A stretch of DNA of 64,000 nt from an uncultured Prevotella sp. (GCA_900315835.1 ONAR01000011.1:1-64000); one strand, 5' to 3'. Positions 35,901 to 45,110 are shown, counted from the stretch's first letter. Made by a program: numbers and translations. Notes: generated by a model not told the origin, from the letters alone.

Positions 35901-36454
35901 CGGTCACCCTCGTGCATAAGGGCAATATCATGAAGTTCACTGAAGGCGGCTTCAAGAAGTGGGGCTATGAATTGGCCGAGCGCGACTACAAGGATGCGCT
36001 GACGTCGGGCGAGTTGACCGTCAACGACTGCATCTGTGACGCCTTCCTGCAGAACGCATTGCTCAAGCCGCAGAACTACTCGGTCATTGCGACGATGAAC
36101 CTCAACGGCGACTATATCTCCGACATGCTTGCGGCTCAGGTGGGTGGTATCGGCATCGCTCCCGGTGCCAACATCAATTACCAGACGGGTCACGCCATCT
36201 TCGAGGCCACCCACGGCATCGCACCCGACATCGCGGGTAAGGATATCGTCAACCCCAGCAGCATCCTGCTCTCGGCCGAGATGATGCTCGACTACCTCGG
36301 ATGGGATGAGGCCGGACGGCTCATCGTCGACGCGTTGGAGCAACTCTTCCAGCAAGGCATCGCCACCGCCGATTTGGCGCGTATGATGCCCAATGGAAAG
36401 GTGGTCGGCACCAAGGAATTCGGCGACCGCATCATCAACATTATCAATGCATAA
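32975..36454 (+). CDS. acn-icd: Aconitase-isocitrate dehydrogenase fusion reading frame
   Basis: One uninterrupted 1159-codon frame encodes two consecutive TCA enzymes. Residues 1-768 are a mitochondrial-type aconitase, with Fe-S cysteines in [10 protein letters not shown] and [10 protein letters not shown], and the swivel motif [15 protein letters not shown]. Residues 769-1159 are an NADP-type isocitrate dehydrogenase ([46 protein letters not shown]). The junction is short ([18 protein letters not shown]). The Met at 769 (ATG at 35279) would be the normal icd start, so a separate IDH could still be made by internal initiation. I chose the start at 32975 because it opens the aconitase homology and follows the promoter. 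The frame extends upstream to 32615, but that part crosses rsmI. Citrate synthase follows 14 bp later. Confidence 0.9.
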   Translation: MILDKAMLQEFYASYANKVSVVRKAVGHPLTYAEKVLYAHLYAKTDLRAYQRGVDYVDFRPDRVAMQDATAQMALLQFMNAGKSRVAVPASVHCDHLILANQGTDTDLPVAMQQNKEVYDFLRSASAKYGIGFWAPGAGIIHQVVLENYAFPGGMMVGTDSHTPNAGGLGMVAVGVGGADAVDVLTGQPWELRMPRLIGVHLTGQLSGWAAPKDVILKILGMLTVKGGTNAILEYFGEGAESLSTTGKATICNMGAELGATCSLFPFDNHAADYLRQTGRAKLAEAAQRSSDDLRADAEVLANPEQYFDQLIDINLSEIEPYLNGPFTPDAATPISEMRTKGPKEDYPMTVEVALVGSCTNSSYQDLSCAASIARQAVRLHIRPKAQLIVCPGSEQIRYTAERDGLLDDLKQIGAIIMTNACGPCIGQWKRHTDDNTRKNAIVTSFNRNFRRRADGNPNTYAFIGSPEMVVALALSGRLDFNPMTDTLTNADGAEVRLQAPEGSVFPAKGFSCGGDKPSLEELEAKGLFIPPSDKHEDIEVVINPTSERLQRLEPFAPWDGKEYDNMPLLIKVKGKCTTDHISMAGPWLRYRGHLENISANLLMGAVNAFNDKSNAVKDQLDGQYKEVSAAARDYKQHGLGSIVVAEDNYGEGSSREHAAMEPRFLNVKVILAKSFARIHETNLKKQGMLALTFANKDDYDKVREDDRISVEGIKEMKPGSKMQVMLHHADGTTDRFEANHTYNETQIAWLKAGSALNMINNNLKSSVMEEDKTKATATTVTIPFIEGDGVGAEITPVMRQVVDAAVKKAYNGSRKIEWLEVLAGGKAHDNTGEWLPEATIDAFRNYKIGIKGPLMTPVGGGIRSLNVALRQMLDLYVCQRPVRYFKGIVSPVKHPELVDMVVFRENTEDIYAGIEWEAGSPEAKRFYEFLHDEMKVTKVRFPETSGFGVKPVSKQGSERLIDAAIKFALKHHRPTVTLVHKGNIMKFTEGGFKKWGYELAERDYKDALTSGELTVNDCICDAFLQNALLKPQNYSVIATMNLNGDYISDMLAAQVGGIGIAPGANINYQTGHAIFEATHGIAPDIAGKDIVNPSSILLSAEMMLDYLGWDEAGRLIVDALEQLFQQGIATADLARMMPNGKVVGTKEFGDRIINIINA

Positions 36455-36468
36455 TAAAGATTCAGGAT

Positions 36469-37815
36469 ATGAAAAAGGAGTATTTGATTTACAAGCTCAG
36501 TGACGAGACCAAAAATGCGTGCAAGATACCTCGTGAGGCGTTTCAGCAGTATGGCGTCAAACGTGGACTGCGCAATGAGGATGGCACCGGCGTGCTGGTC
36601 GGATTGACCAATATCGGTAATGTCGTCGGTTACGAGCGCGATGAGGAAGGCAGGCTCAAGCCCTGTCCCGGCCGTCTTTACTACCGTGGCTATGAGTTGG
36701 ACGACCTTGTGTCACCGCTGCTCAAGGAAAAGCGCTTCGGCTTCGAGGAGATTGCCTATCTGCTGCTCTCAGGTAACCTGCCTGACAAAGAGGAATTGGA
36801 AGCTTTCCAGGAACTTGTCAATGAGAATATGCCGCTCGACCATCGCACCATCGTGCATCTGATTGACCTCGAGGGCTCCAATATCATGAATATCCTGGCC
36901 CGTTGCGTACTCGAGATGTATACGTTTGACCCCAATCCCGATGACATCTCGCGCGACAACCTGATGAGGCAGTCGGTCGATTTGATCGCGAAGTTCCCGA
37001 CCATCATCGCCTACGCTTACAACATCTACCGCCACTCTGTGCAGGGGCAGAGCCTGTATATCTGCCATCCGTTGGAGAAGAAGACCATTGCCGAGAACTT
37101 CCTCTATATGATCAAGCAGGACGATTACACCGAACTCGATGCGCGCATGCTCGATTTGCTGCTCATCATTCAGGCCGAGCATGGTGGTGGTAACAACTCA
37201 ACGTTCACTGTGCGCGTCACGTCGTCTACCCGCACTGACACCTACTCGAGCATTGCGGCCGGCATTGGTTCGCTGAAAGGTCCGTTGCATGGTGGTGCCA
37301 ACATCAAGGTAATCAATATGTTCCATCACTTGAAGGAGCATATCAATGACTGGACCAACATTGACGAGATTGACACCTACCTCAACCGGATGCTCAATAA
37401 GGAGGCCTACGACAAGACGGGCCTTATCTACGGCATCGGTCATGCGGTGTATACCATGAGCGACCCGCGAGCCGTTGAGCTCAAGCGGTTGGCCGGTGAA
37501 CTGGCTAAGGAGAAAGGGCGCGTGAAGGAATATGAGTTCTTGAAGCTCATTGAGCAGGAAGGCGTGAAGTGCGTTACGAAGTTCTCGCATGCAAAGAAAC
37601 CGATGTGCGCCAACCTCGACTTCTACAGCGGCTTTATCTATGAGATGATTGGTCTGCCGCAGGAGATCTTTACGCCCATTTTTGCTATGGCGCGCATTGT
37701 CGGTTGGACGGCTCACCGCATTGAGGAATTGAACTTCGAGGGTCGCCGCATCATCCGTCCGGCCTACAAGAATATACAGGACAACAAGACGTATGTCCCG
37801 TTGAAGGACAGGTAG
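36469..37815 (+). CDS. gltA: Citrate synthase
   Basis: The 448-aa enzyme condenses acetyl-CoA and oxaloacetate. The active-site regions are present: AEHGGGNNSTF, GPLHGGANIKV, GIGHAVYTMSDPRA (catalytic His) and ANLDFYSG (catalytic Asp). It follows the aconitase-IDH frame by 14 bp, giving the three-step oxidative branch to 2-oxoglutarate, which anaerobic Bacteroidales use for glutamate synthesis. It converges with gldH, 10 bp apart. Confidence 0.96.
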   Translation: MKKEYLIYKLSDETKNACKIPREAFQQYGVKRGLRNEDGTGVLVGLTNIGNVVGYERDEEGRLKPCPGRLYYRGYELDDLVSPLLKEKRFGFEEIAYLLLSGNLPDKEELEAFQELVNENMPLDHRTIVHLIDLEGSNIMNILARCVLEMYTFDPNPDDISRDNLMRQSVDLIAKFPTIIAYAYNIYRHSVQGQSLYICHPLEKKTIAENFLYMIKQDDYTELDARMLDLLLIIQAEHGGGNNSTFTVRVTSSTRTDTYSSIAAGIGSLKGPLHGGANIKVINMFHHLKEHINDWTNIDEIDTYLNRMLNKEAYDKTGLIYGIGHAVYTMSDPRAVELKRLAGELAKEKGRVKEYEFLKLIEQEGVKCVTKFSHAKKPMCANLDFYSGFIYEMIGLPQEIFTPIFAMARIVGWTAHRIEELNFEGRRIIRPAYKNIQDNKTYVPLKDR

Positions 37816-37825
37816 GGCAGAGGGG

Positions 37826-38293
37826 TTATCGCAGCCTCTCCAGCTCGATGCCGACATCGGAGACGCCGGGCATGATTTCGCGCTTCATATTATGGCGGAC
37901 CGTAATATGGAGCGAGTCGCCTTTCTGCAAGGCCATCTGAGAGATGCTGAAATGGTATTGGAAATAGCTCACGCCTTGCCCTTCGACCTTACCTTTTTGG
38001 TCGAAGAGATGGCAAGCGAGTGTATCCACCTGCTTGTGTTTCCCCGGATAGACGGTCTGCTCAACGATGAGCGTCAGCTCTTGGAAGGGGTAGGCGTTGC
38101 TGATGCGCAGCCCGAGACGAGTGGCATAACGGCCGGTCTCCGGCAGTGGGGGCACGTCAAACTGCAGTGCATCAGCCTCTTCCCATCCCGTGAGCAGTGT
38201 ATGGTCGTAATGGTCATAGACTTTGTTGCCCGTACATGAAGTGACGAGCAACAAGGCCAAACCAATGACAAAAGAGCAGCACCAGCGCATCAT
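37826..38293 (-). CDS. gldH: GldH-family lipoprotein
   Basis: The 155-aa lipoprotein (signal LALLLVTSC) matches GldH, first found in gliding Flavobacterium, where it is required for motility and linked to protein secretion. Segments such as YDHYDHTLLTGWEEADALQFDVP and SNAYPFQELTLIVEQ are typical. Non-gliding Bacteroidales keep it; its role there is unclear. Its ATG overlaps the ricT stop by one base, at the end of the metF-holB-ricT-gldH operon. Confidence 0.85.
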   Translation of the reverse strand: MMRWCCSFVIGLALLLVTSCTGNKVYDHYDHTLLTGWEEADALQFDVPPLPETGRYATRLGLRISNAYPFQELTLIVEQTVYPGKHKQVDTLACHLFDQKGKVEGQGVSYFQYHFSISQMALQKGDSLHITVRHNMKREIMPGVSDVGIELERLR

Positions 38294-39657
38294 TATTCCT
38301 CAGATTTGTTATTGGCGGCAGTACCGCTGTCGTTGTTTGCTGCAGTGCTGTTGTTGGCAGACTTGTTATCAGCAACCGATGCGTTGTTTGCGGGTTTGCT
38401 GTCAGCAGCCGATGCGTTGTTGGCGGGTTTGTTTTCAGCAGTCTGTTGCTTGCTGTCAGTCGGCTTATTGCTGTCAGTCTGCGGCTTGCTATCGGTCTGC
38501 GGCTTATCAGCTGCATTCGCTGTGTTGGCTGCATTCGCTGTATTTGCCGGCTTACCCTTGGCTTGCTTATTCTTCTTACCCTTCTTCTTTTTCTTTGCCT
38601 TATCGAAGCGACTGACGTCGGCGTCGGCAAGCAGGTCGTTCGGTTTCTTCTCTTCCTTGGCCTTATTGTCCTCGAGCAGCGACAACGGCTTCTCACCGCG
38701 CTTGTTCATAGCGATGATCTCCTTGGCGCGGTCGGCGGTGATGACTTCCAAGTTGGCGCCGAGGTTCTTGTCGGTGGAGTAGGTGCACAGTCCTGCGAGG
38801 ATGTCGGTCTTGAACAGGTGGTATTCGGCATCCTTTGTTTGTAGCAGCACATCCTTCGGCGGCAGCTTACGGCTGGCCTCGATATAGTCGTCGACCTCGT
38901 AGTTGAGGCAGCATTTCAGTTTGGCGCACATACCGGCGAGTTTCTGCGGGTTGAGCGAGATGTCCTGAATGCGTGCGGCATTGGTTGAGACGCTGGAGAA
39001 ATTCTTCATCCATGTGGCGCAGCAGAGCTCACGTCCGCATGGACCGGTACCACCGATGCGACCCGCTTCCTGACGCGCGCCAATCTGCTTCATCTCGATG
39101 CGTACGTGGAAGGTCTCGGCCAGCACCTTGATGAGCTGACGGAAGTCGACGCGCTCGTCGGCGATATAATAGAAGATGGCCTTATTGCCGTCGCCTTGAT
39201 ACTCTACGTCGCCAATTTTCATCTGCAAGCCGAGGTTTTTGGCAATCTGTCGGCTCTGTATCATCGTCGCATGCTCACGGCTCTTAGCCTCCTTATATTT
39301 CTCCATGTCGACGGGCTTAGCGATGCGATAGATGCGCTTGATGTCGTCGGCCGACTTCAGGTTGGCTTTTTTCAGCTGCAGACGCACGAGACGGCCGGTG
39401 AGCGTTACCACGCCGATGTCGTGACCGGGGTTGGCCTCCACGGCAACGATGTCGCCTTTCTGCAGGTCGAGGTTGTTGACATTATGGTAATAGCCCTTGC
39501 GGGTGTTCTTAAACTGCACCTCGACCAAGTCGGTCGACTCGGCGTTGCCCGGCACGTCGGCCAGCCAGTCGTAGGTATTGAGTTGCTTGTCCTGCCGCCC
39601 CACGCCTTTGTGGGAAAGGCCGCGACCGCAACCGGTGCATATATTGAAGTCTCTCAT
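38293..39657 (-). CDS. ricT: PSP1-domain protein RicT (YaaT) with long low-complexity tail
   Basis: The 454-aa protein has a PSP1/RicT core (about 40-300), with GDIVAVEANPGHDIGVVTLTG, FYYIADERVDFRQLIK, and the cysteine-rich GGTGPCGRELCCATW and CAKLKCCLNYE motifs. An N-terminal CTGCGRG could bind metal. In Bacillus, RicT belongs to an Fe-S complex acting on RNA processing. The last roughly 105 residues are Lys-rich (KKKKKGKKNKQ) and then Ala/Asn repeats (NTANAANTANAAD, KPANNASAADS), which look variable and disordered. Confidence 0.9.
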   Translation of the reverse strand: MRDFNICTGCGRGLSHKGVGRQDKQLNTYDWLADVPGNAESTDLVEVQFKNTRKGYYHNVNNLDLQKGDIVAVEANPGHDIGVVTLTGRLVRLQLKKANLKSADDIKRIYRIAKPVDMEKYKEAKSREHATMIQSRQIAKNLGLQMKIGDVEYQGDGNKAIFYYIADERVDFRQLIKVLAETFHVRIEMKQIGARQEAGRIGGTGPCGRELCCATWMKNFSSVSTNAARIQDISLNPQKLAGMCAKLKCCLNYEVDDYIEASRKLPPKDVLLQTKDAEYHLFKTDILAGLCTYSTDKNLGANLEVITADRAKEIIAMNKRGEKPLSLLEDNKAKEEKKPNDLLADADVSRFDKAKKKKKGKKNKQAKGKPANTANAANTANAADKPQTDSKPQTDSNKPTDSKQQTAENKPANNASAADSKPANNASVADNKSANNSTAANNDSGTAANNKSEE

Positions 39658-39702
39658 TTTATCTGATATCTATAGTGTATATTCTATTCTTGTTGGTTCG
39701 GC

Positions 39703-40848
39703 TCAGCGCCTGAGATTGATGACCATCTCGAGGGCGAAGTCGAAGAACTGTATCTTACCGTTGGCGTTCTGGCCGATATCCCTCATGGCGTCCTGCAGTT
39801 GTTGCTGGATAATCAGCACGTTGCGCTCGTTGATGAAGCGGGCAAACTTCGTGGCGAACGCTTCCTCCTGTTGCGTCATATAGCAGAGGTCGGGTTGCCG
39901 GAAATTATACATGAAGTTCTCCCTGACCATACGCAGCATATAGGTGATGAAGCGGCGCTGCTTCTCTCTGCCGAAGGCGGCCACCGTCTCGCTCCAGTGC
40001 TTCAGCTCCTTCACGTCGCGGATGAAGGCCTTGCGCATGAGCAGTACGAAGAGGTCGAAGAACTGCCGGTTCTCGTTGTCGGCGCTGAGTGTCTCGAGGG
40101 CTTTGAGCCAGTTGCCGGCGGCAATGCGGGCAATGCGGTGGGCATCGGCCGGAACTATCGAGCGCTTCTCAATCAGCGCCTGTTCGATGTCGGCGTCGTC
40201 GATGCGGCGCATGTCGAAGCGCTGCACGCGGCTACGGATGGTGTCAATCAGCAGTTCGGGATGCTCGCTGACAAGCAGAAATACCGTCTTCATGGGTGGT
40301 TCCTCGAGCAACTTCAGCAGTTTGTTGGCGCAGGTGGCGTTCATGCGCTCGGGCAGCCAGATGAGGCTCACCTTATAGCCGCCCATCGTCGATTTGATAT
40401 AGAGCTTATGGGCAAGGGCGTCGCTCTCTGCCTCGAAGATCTGCGCCTGTTGGTTCTCGGCGTTCATCAGCTTCATCCATTGCTCGAGGGTGAAGTAAGG
40501 ACCACCGTCCAACAACTGGCCCCATTCCTTGATGTATTCGTCGCATGCTACCTTGCGGTCGCTGCCGGCATTCTTCGGTTTGATGATGGGGAAGGAGAAA
40601 TGCAGGTCGGGATGGGCCCATTTCCTGAGCATGGCTTCGGCATTGGCAATCTCGGCCTCGCTGCCGAGCAGACTGCGGCCATCCCACCGTTCGCCGAGGA
40701 GAAACGACGCGAATGCCAGGGCCATAGCCATCTTGCCGCATCCTTCCGGACCGGTGATGAGCATGGCGTGCGGGATGCGTTGCTCGTCGACCAACTGCTT
40801 CAGGCGTTGCTGAGCCTCTTTCTGTCCAATGACCTTGCTGAACTGCAT
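39703..40848 (-). CDS. holB: DNA polymerase III delta-prime subunit-like ATPase
   Basis: The 381-aa clamp-loader protein has IGQKEAQQRLKQLV, a Walker A-type GPEGCGKM, and KLLKLLEEPP, where the active gamma/tau subunits have an SRC motif. The sequence ATCANKLLKLLEE fits a non-hydrolysing delta-prime. EHPELLIDTIRSRVQRFD is the sensor region. It starts 4 bp after metF and precedes ricT, an order seen in many Bacteroidales. Confidence 0.9.
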   Translation of the reverse strand: MQFSKVIGQKEAQQRLKQLVDEQRIPHAMLITGPEGCGKMAMALAFASFLLGERWDGRSLLGSEAEIANAEAMLRKWAHPDLHFSFPIIKPKNAGSDRKVACDEYIKEWGQLLDGGPYFTLEQWMKLMNAENQQAQIFEAESDALAHKLYIKSTMGGYKVSLIWLPERMNATCANKLLKLLEEPPMKTVFLLVSEHPELLIDTIRSRVQRFDMRRIDDADIEQALIEKRSIVPADAHRIARIAAGNWLKALETLSADNENRQFFDLFVLLMRKAFIRDVKELKHWSETVAAFGREKQRRFITYMLRMVRENFMYNFRQPDLCYMTQQEEAFATKFARFINERNVLIIQQQLQDAMRDIGQNANGKIQFFDFALEMVINLRR

Positions 40849-40852
40849 GCGC

Positions 40853-41803
40853 TTAGAGAATGGCTTTGATGATGTCCACCATCGTACCGAAGGAGGAGAT
40901 GGTGTAGAAGTGGATGTCGTTGATGCCGGCCTGATACAGCTCGCGGCATTGGTTGATGGCCCATTCGGTGCCGAGAGCGGCAGCCTCGGCGTCGGTCTTG
41001 CATTTCACGGCTTCCTGCGCCAGTTCCTGTGGCATGTCGCAGTGGAAGGTCTTCGGCACCTGCGTAATTTGCGAGAGCTTGGTGAGGGGTTTGATGCCGG
41101 GGATGATGGGAATAGTGATGCCCATGGCACGCGCCTTCTCGACGAAGCTGAAGAACTTTCGGTTGTCGTAGAACAGTTGGGTGACGGCATACTCTGCGCC
41201 TAAGTCCTGCTTCTGCTTCAGATATTTTAAGTCCATTTCCAGGTTGGGCGCCTCCTCATGTTTCTCGGGGTAAGCGGCAACGCCGTAGTGGAACTTCGGT
41301 TCGGGATGCTTGATGGGGGAGCCGTCGATGAAGAAACCCTCATTGAAGCGGTTGACCTGCTCAATCAGCTCCGTGGTATGCGTGTAGCCGCCGGGGGTGG
41401 CGGTGAACATCTTCTCGTCGCGGGCCTTATCGCCACGCAGCAACAGCAGGTTGCAGATGCCTAAAAACTGCAGGTCAATGAGTTCATACTCAATATCTTC
41501 CCGACTCACGCCCGAACAGATGACGTGGGGAATGACGGGAATGCCATAGCGCACTTGCAGGGCCGCGGCGATGGCGACTGTTCCAGGGCGACGGCGTACG
41601 CGCAGCCGCTCATACTGTCCGTTGTCCAACTCGCGATAGACATATTCGCTGTGGTGCGTGGTGATGTTGATGAAGTGGGGATTGAAGTCCTTCAGCATGT
41701 CGATGTTGTGAAACAGCCTGTCGGTGCCGTTGCCTTTCAGCGGCGGCAGCACTTCAATGGAAAATCCCTTCTCCTTGTCGTTGAGTATGTCTTTGATGTT
41801 CAT
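40853..41803 (-). CDS. metF: Methylenetetrahydrofolate reductase
   Basis: The 316-aa flavoenzyme reduces 5,10-methylene-THF to 5-methyl-THF for methionine synthesis. Motifs include FSIEVLPPLKG, FINITTHHSEY, HVICSGVSREDIEYELIDL, NLLLLRGD, and QLFYDNRKFFSFVEKA with IPGIKPLT. The length is right for bacterial MetF. It heads the metF-holB-ricT-gldH operon and has a TAACTTTG promoter box (41831-41838). Confidence 0.96.
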   Translation of the reverse strand: MNIKDILNDKEKGFSIEVLPPLKGNGTDRLFHNIDMLKDFNPHFINITTHHSEYVYRELDNGQYERLRVRRRPGTVAIAAALQVRYGIPVIPHVICSGVSREDIEYELIDLQFLGICNLLLLRGDKARDEKMFTATPGGYTHTTELIEQVNRFNEGFFIDGSPIKHPEPKFHYGVAAYPEKHEEAPNLEMDLKYLKQKQDLGAEYAVTQLFYDNRKFFSFVEKARAMGITIPIIPGIKPLTKLSQITQVPKTFHCDMPQELAQEAVKCKTDAEAAALGTEWAINQCRELYQAGINDIHFYTISSFGTMVDIIKAIL

Positions 41804-41830
41804 TACGATGCAACCTAATGATTGTGGCTA

Positions 41831-41838
41831 CAAAGTTA
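41831..41838 (-). promoter_or_regulatory. Bacteroidetes -7 element for metF
   Basis: TAACTTTG on the minus strand lies 27 bp upstream of the metF start. No clear -33 box at normal spacing. Confidence 0.55.
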
Positions 41839-41921
41839 CTAAAAAATAAATCAAAACGGGTGGAGAAAGGGAAGAAACCTTCAGAAACAATGGTAAAACG
41901 CCGTTTTGCCGGAATAGCCCC

Positions 41922-42013
41922 AGTGTAGTGGCCGGTCTTGCCGGCCACCGTCCGTCGTACAAAGGCATAGCAAATCGGTGGCTGGTGGCCGGCACAAGAC
42001 CGGCCACTACACT
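41922..42013. repeat. Inverted pair of REP-like palindromes (copies G and H)
   Basis: Copy G (41922-41949, +) lacks two bases in the loop; copy H (41984-42013, -) is full length. Copy H reaches into the neighbouring HAD gene and supplies its last codons and stop. Confidence 0.9.
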
Positions 42014-42759
42014 GGGTGTTTAGGGAAGGGGCCTATAAGCGAATTAAGCTCTTTGAAAGCCTTAATGCTGACCAGATGAGGATGGTCGACGACGTCGGCT
42101 GCCTCATGCGCCCACATCAGCGGGTAGGGGATATGGACAGCGTAACCACCGAGCTGCAACACGGGCAGGATGTCGGACTTAAACGAGTTGCCCACCATGC
42201 AGAGGCGGTCGATGCACGTGTCGAAGAAGCAGCAGAGACGCTGGTATTCCTTCGGTGTCTTGTCGGCCACGACGATGATGTCATCAAACCATCGGCCGAG
42301 GCCCGAGCGGTGGAATTTATTCTGCTGGTCGAGGTTGTCGCCTTTGGTGAAGACGACCATCGGGATGCCCACGTTTTCGTGGATCGCTTTGAGCGTCTCC
42401 GCTACGCCCTCGAGCGGTGTGGCGGGCAACTGCAGCAGACTTTTACCGAGGTTGATGATGGCGCTGATCTCGCTGTTGGTCACGCGGCCGGCCGACAGCG
42501 CAATGGCGTTTTCCACCAGCGAGATGGTGAAAGCCTTACTGCCATAGCCCAGCAACGGCATGTTCTTCGACTCGGTCTTGAACAACGACGCCGATACCTC
42601 GTCGGCTGACGCATAGGGCGACAGCACCTCGCAGTACTGCCGCTCCACCTCGTTGAAGTGGCCTTGGCAGTCCCACAGCGTGTCGTCGGCGTCAAAGGCG
42701 ATGAGGTCGATGGGCAGCTGTTGGCCGTTAATCTTCATGCTTACTGCGGAGTTGCTCAT
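42007..42759 (-). CDS. HAD-superfamily hydrolase
   Basis: The 250-aa protein has HAD motif I FDADDTLWD, motif II VVFTKGD, Lys in ADKTPKEY, and motif IV MVGNSFKSDILP. It is probably a phosphatase of the phosphoglycolate phosphatase type; the substrate is unknown. The last two residues and the stop (CCA GTG TAG) lie in REP copy H, so the original end of the gene may have been replaced. Its start overlaps the upstream HD gene by ATGA. Confidence 0.85.
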   Translation of the reverse strand: MSNSAVSMKINGQQLPIDLIAFDADDTLWDCQGHFNEVERQYCEVLSPYASADEVSASLFKTESKNMPLLGYGSKAFTISLVENAIALSAGRVTNSEISAIINLGKSLLQLPATPLEGVAETLKAIHENVGIPMVVFTKGDNLDQQNKFHRSGLGRWFDDIIVVADKTPKEYQRLCCFFDTCIDRLCMVGNSFKSDILPVLQLGGYAVHIPYPLMWAHEAADVVDHPHLVSIKAFKELNSLIGPFPKHPV

Positions 42760-43313
42760 GCTGACAGATCGGGTTCAAAAAGGTCGTGCCAGCCGATAAA
42801 GCGCTGCAAGCCATCCTCTCCGAAGCGCTCGAGGCTCTTCTTGGCTTTCTCGTACGACTTCTCCCGCTCGGGGTGGGTCTTGCTATAGAACTTGTCGGCA
42901 TAGCAGATGAGCTGTTCCTCAAGTGTCTCTGGCAGAAAGTCCTGGTGGGGTAGGGGCAGGTTCTGGCGGATAATCTCCGCCTTGGTCAGTCCCGCACCGG
43001 TATGGCGCTCGCAGACGCGGGCGTGGCGGGGGTAGCCCTCTTCGCGCATCATCTGTCCGCCAATCAGTCCATGCCTGAGATAAGGCTCGGTGCCGAAGCA
43101 CTGTATGCCCGGTGCGTCGCAGCGGCAGATGCCGATGTCGTGGAGCATCGCGGCCTCCTCGACAAATTGGCGGTCGAGGTGCAACTCGGGATGGGCGTCG
43201 CAAATCTTCAGCGCACGGCGCGTCACGAGTGTGCTGTGTGTAATCAAAATATCCCGAAGCGCATTGGCTTCGGGATAATATTTAAGGATGATACTTTGAT
43301 AGTCCATCTTCAA
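42756..43313 (-). CDS. HD-domain phosphohydrolase-like protein
   Basis: The 185-aa protein has an HD motif in AAMLHDIGICRCDAPGI, with further metal-ligand candidates in RHGLIGG and CERHTGAG. HD proteins of this size are metal-dependent phosphohydrolases; the substrate is not evident. It overlaps the HAD gene by 4 nt and starts 16 bp after the carboxyltransferase stop, so the three genes may be one transcript. Confidence 0.85.
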   Translation of the reverse strand: MKMDYQSIILKYYPEANALRDILITHSTLVTRRALKICDAHPELHLDRQFVEEAAMLHDIGICRCDAPGIQCFGTEPYLRHGLIGGQMMREEGYPRHARVCERHTGAGLTKAEIIRQNLPLPHQDFLPETLEEQLICYADKFYSKTHPEREKSYEKAKKSLERFGEDGLQRFIGWHDLFEPDLSA

Positions 43314-43328
43314 AAGTTCGGATGACGA

Positions 43329-45110
43329 TTAAGCGTCCTGCTTGTCGCGCTGGATGTAGGCAATGACGTTGCCCTTCTGCACTTTGGAGCCTTGCTTGGC
43401 GCCAATCTCGACCAGTTTGCCGCCGAGGTCAGCTTTCACCTCAACAAACTCGCCCCACGGAGCCTGAATCCAGCAGAAGGCATCGCCCTCTTTGTATTCC
43501 TTGCCAATGTAAGGCTCCACAGCGGGAGCGGTCTCGCCGTCGCCCTGGAAATCCCAGAACACCTGGCCGCGTACGGGAGCGACGATGGCGTCGGCCTGTG
43601 CGTGCTTGAAGGCGGCAGCCTCCTCGGGCGACACCTTGGCGCCAAGCTTGGCGTCCTTGGCCTTCTGCAGGTCAGCCAGGAAATTCTTCTTGGCCTGTCC
43701 ACTCTTGTAGTTGCGGTACTGTTCCGGGTGCATGGCCAGCTCGAAGAGTTCCTCGTCGTCCTCGCCGTATTCCCAGCCGTTCTCGTCCATTTCCTTGCGG
43801 AAGTCGTCGAGGGCGGGCTTGAGCAGGGTGTGGGGATCGACGTCGGTGAACTCGCGGCCCTGCTTCTTGGCCAGTTCCTTCAGTTCGGGCGCAATCTCAC
43901 CGGGCACGCGGCCGCTCTTGCCGAGAATCATGCCCCACATGTTGTCGTCGAGGTAGACGTAGCGGCCCTTGCCCTGTTCGAGCGACAGCAGGTTCATCAG
44001 GGCGATGTTCTTCGTATATTGAGAGAACGGCGTCACCAATGGTGGATAGCCCACGCGAGGCCATACATAGGCCACCTCGTCGAAGAGCTTGATGAGCAGG
44101 TCGTCCATAGAGTATTCGGGTTCGCCTTTCTTCTTGCGGATGTTGTTGATGGTGGTGCGCATGCCGCCGAGGTCGGCCATCATGGAACCCATCATACCGC
44201 CGGGCAGACCGCAGGTGAGCAACAACGACGACATCACCTTGTTGTTGGGGTTGATGAAGTAGCCGAGCCACTCGTCGATGAACTCCTGCGTCATGGCGCG
44301 GGCCTTCATGTAGGCAGCCATGTTGATTTCGGGAACGTCGAAGCCGGCGTTCTTCAGCATGCTCTGCACCGAGATGACGTCGGGATGCACCTTACCCCAC
44401 GACAGGGGTTCAATGGCGGTGTCGATGATGTCGGCGCCGTTCTCACATACCTCCAGTATTGAGGCCATGCTCAATCCGGGGCCGGAGTGGCCGTGGTATT
44501 CAATGAGGATGTCGGGGTGCTTCTCCTTGATCATCTTCGTGAGCTTACCGAGGAAGGCGGGCTGACCGATGCCGGCCATATCCTTGAGGCAGATTTCCTC
44601 AGCACCGGCGGCAATCTCCTCGTCGGCGAGCTTGGCGTAGTATTCCAGCGTGTGGATGGGCGATGTCGTGATGCAGAGCGTGCCCTGCGGCGTCATGCCA
44701 CCCTCTTTAGCCCATTTGATTGACGGAGCGATATTGCGGATGTCGTTCAAACCGTCGAAGATACGCGTGATGTCGGTACCTTGGGCGTGCTTCACGCGAT
44801 ACATCATGGCGCGCACGTCGTCGGGAACGGGGTACATACGCAGGGCGTTGAGACCACGGTCAAGCATGTGGGTCTTGATGCCTGCGGCATGCAGGGGAGC
44901 GGTGAAGGCTCTCACGGCCTTATTTGGGTTTTCACCAGCCAAGAGCTGCACCTGTTCGAAGGCGCCGCCGTTGGTTTCTACGCGAGCGAAGCAGCCCATC
45001 TCTACAAAGACGGGAGCAATGCGGGCCAGTTGGTCAGCACGGGGCTGGAACTTGCCGGAACTCTGCCACATGTCGCGGTAAACGAGACTGAACTGAATTT
45101 TCTTCTTCAT
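43329..45110 (-). CDS. Carboxyltransferase subunit (oxaloacetate decarboxylase alpha / pyruvate carboxylase B type) with degenerate biotinyl domain
   Basis: The 593-aa protein has an HMGL-like TIM barrel (YRDMWQSSGKF, EICLKDMAGIGQP with the metal-binding Lys, EYHGHSGPG) and a conserved carboxylase domain. The C-terminal domain folds like a biotin carrier (IVAPVRGQVFWDF ... GGKLVEIGAKQGSKVQKGNVIAYI). Where the biotinylated EAMKM should be it reads APWG (residues 550-553), so no biotin lysine. Biotin would have to come from a separate carrier. I chose the start at 45110, since the in-frame ATG at 45134 adds only a non-conserved stub. It probably interconverts oxaloacetate and pyruvate, or works with a decarboxylase sodium pump. 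Confidence 0.8.
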   Translation of the reverse strand: MKKKIQFSLVYRDMWQSSGKFQPRADQLARIAPVFVEMGCFARVETNGGAFEQVQLLAGENPNKAVRAFTAPLHAAGIKTHMLDRGLNALRMYPVPDDVRAMMYRVKHAQGTDITRIFDGLNDIRNIAPSIKWAKEGGMTPQGTLCITTSPIHTLEYYAKLADEEIAAGAEEICLKDMAGIGQPAFLGKLTKMIKEKHPDILIEYHGHSGPGLSMASILEVCENGADIIDTAIEPLSWGKVHPDVISVQSMLKNAGFDVPEINMAAYMKARAMTQEFIDEWLGYFINPNNKVMSSLLLTCGLPGGMMGSMMADLGGMRTTINNIRKKKGEPEYSMDDLLIKLFDEVAYVWPRVGYPPLVTPFSQYTKNIALMNLLSLEQGKGRYVYLDDNMWGMILGKSGRVPGEIAPELKELAKKQGREFTDVDPHTLLKPALDDFRKEMDENGWEYGEDDEELFELAMHPEQYRNYKSGQAKKNFLADLQKAKDAKLGAKVSPEEAAAFKHAQADAIVAPVRGQVFWDFQGDGETAPAVEPYIGKEYKEGDAFCWIQAPWGEFVEVKADLGGKLVEIGAKQGSKVQKGNVIAYIQRDKQDA

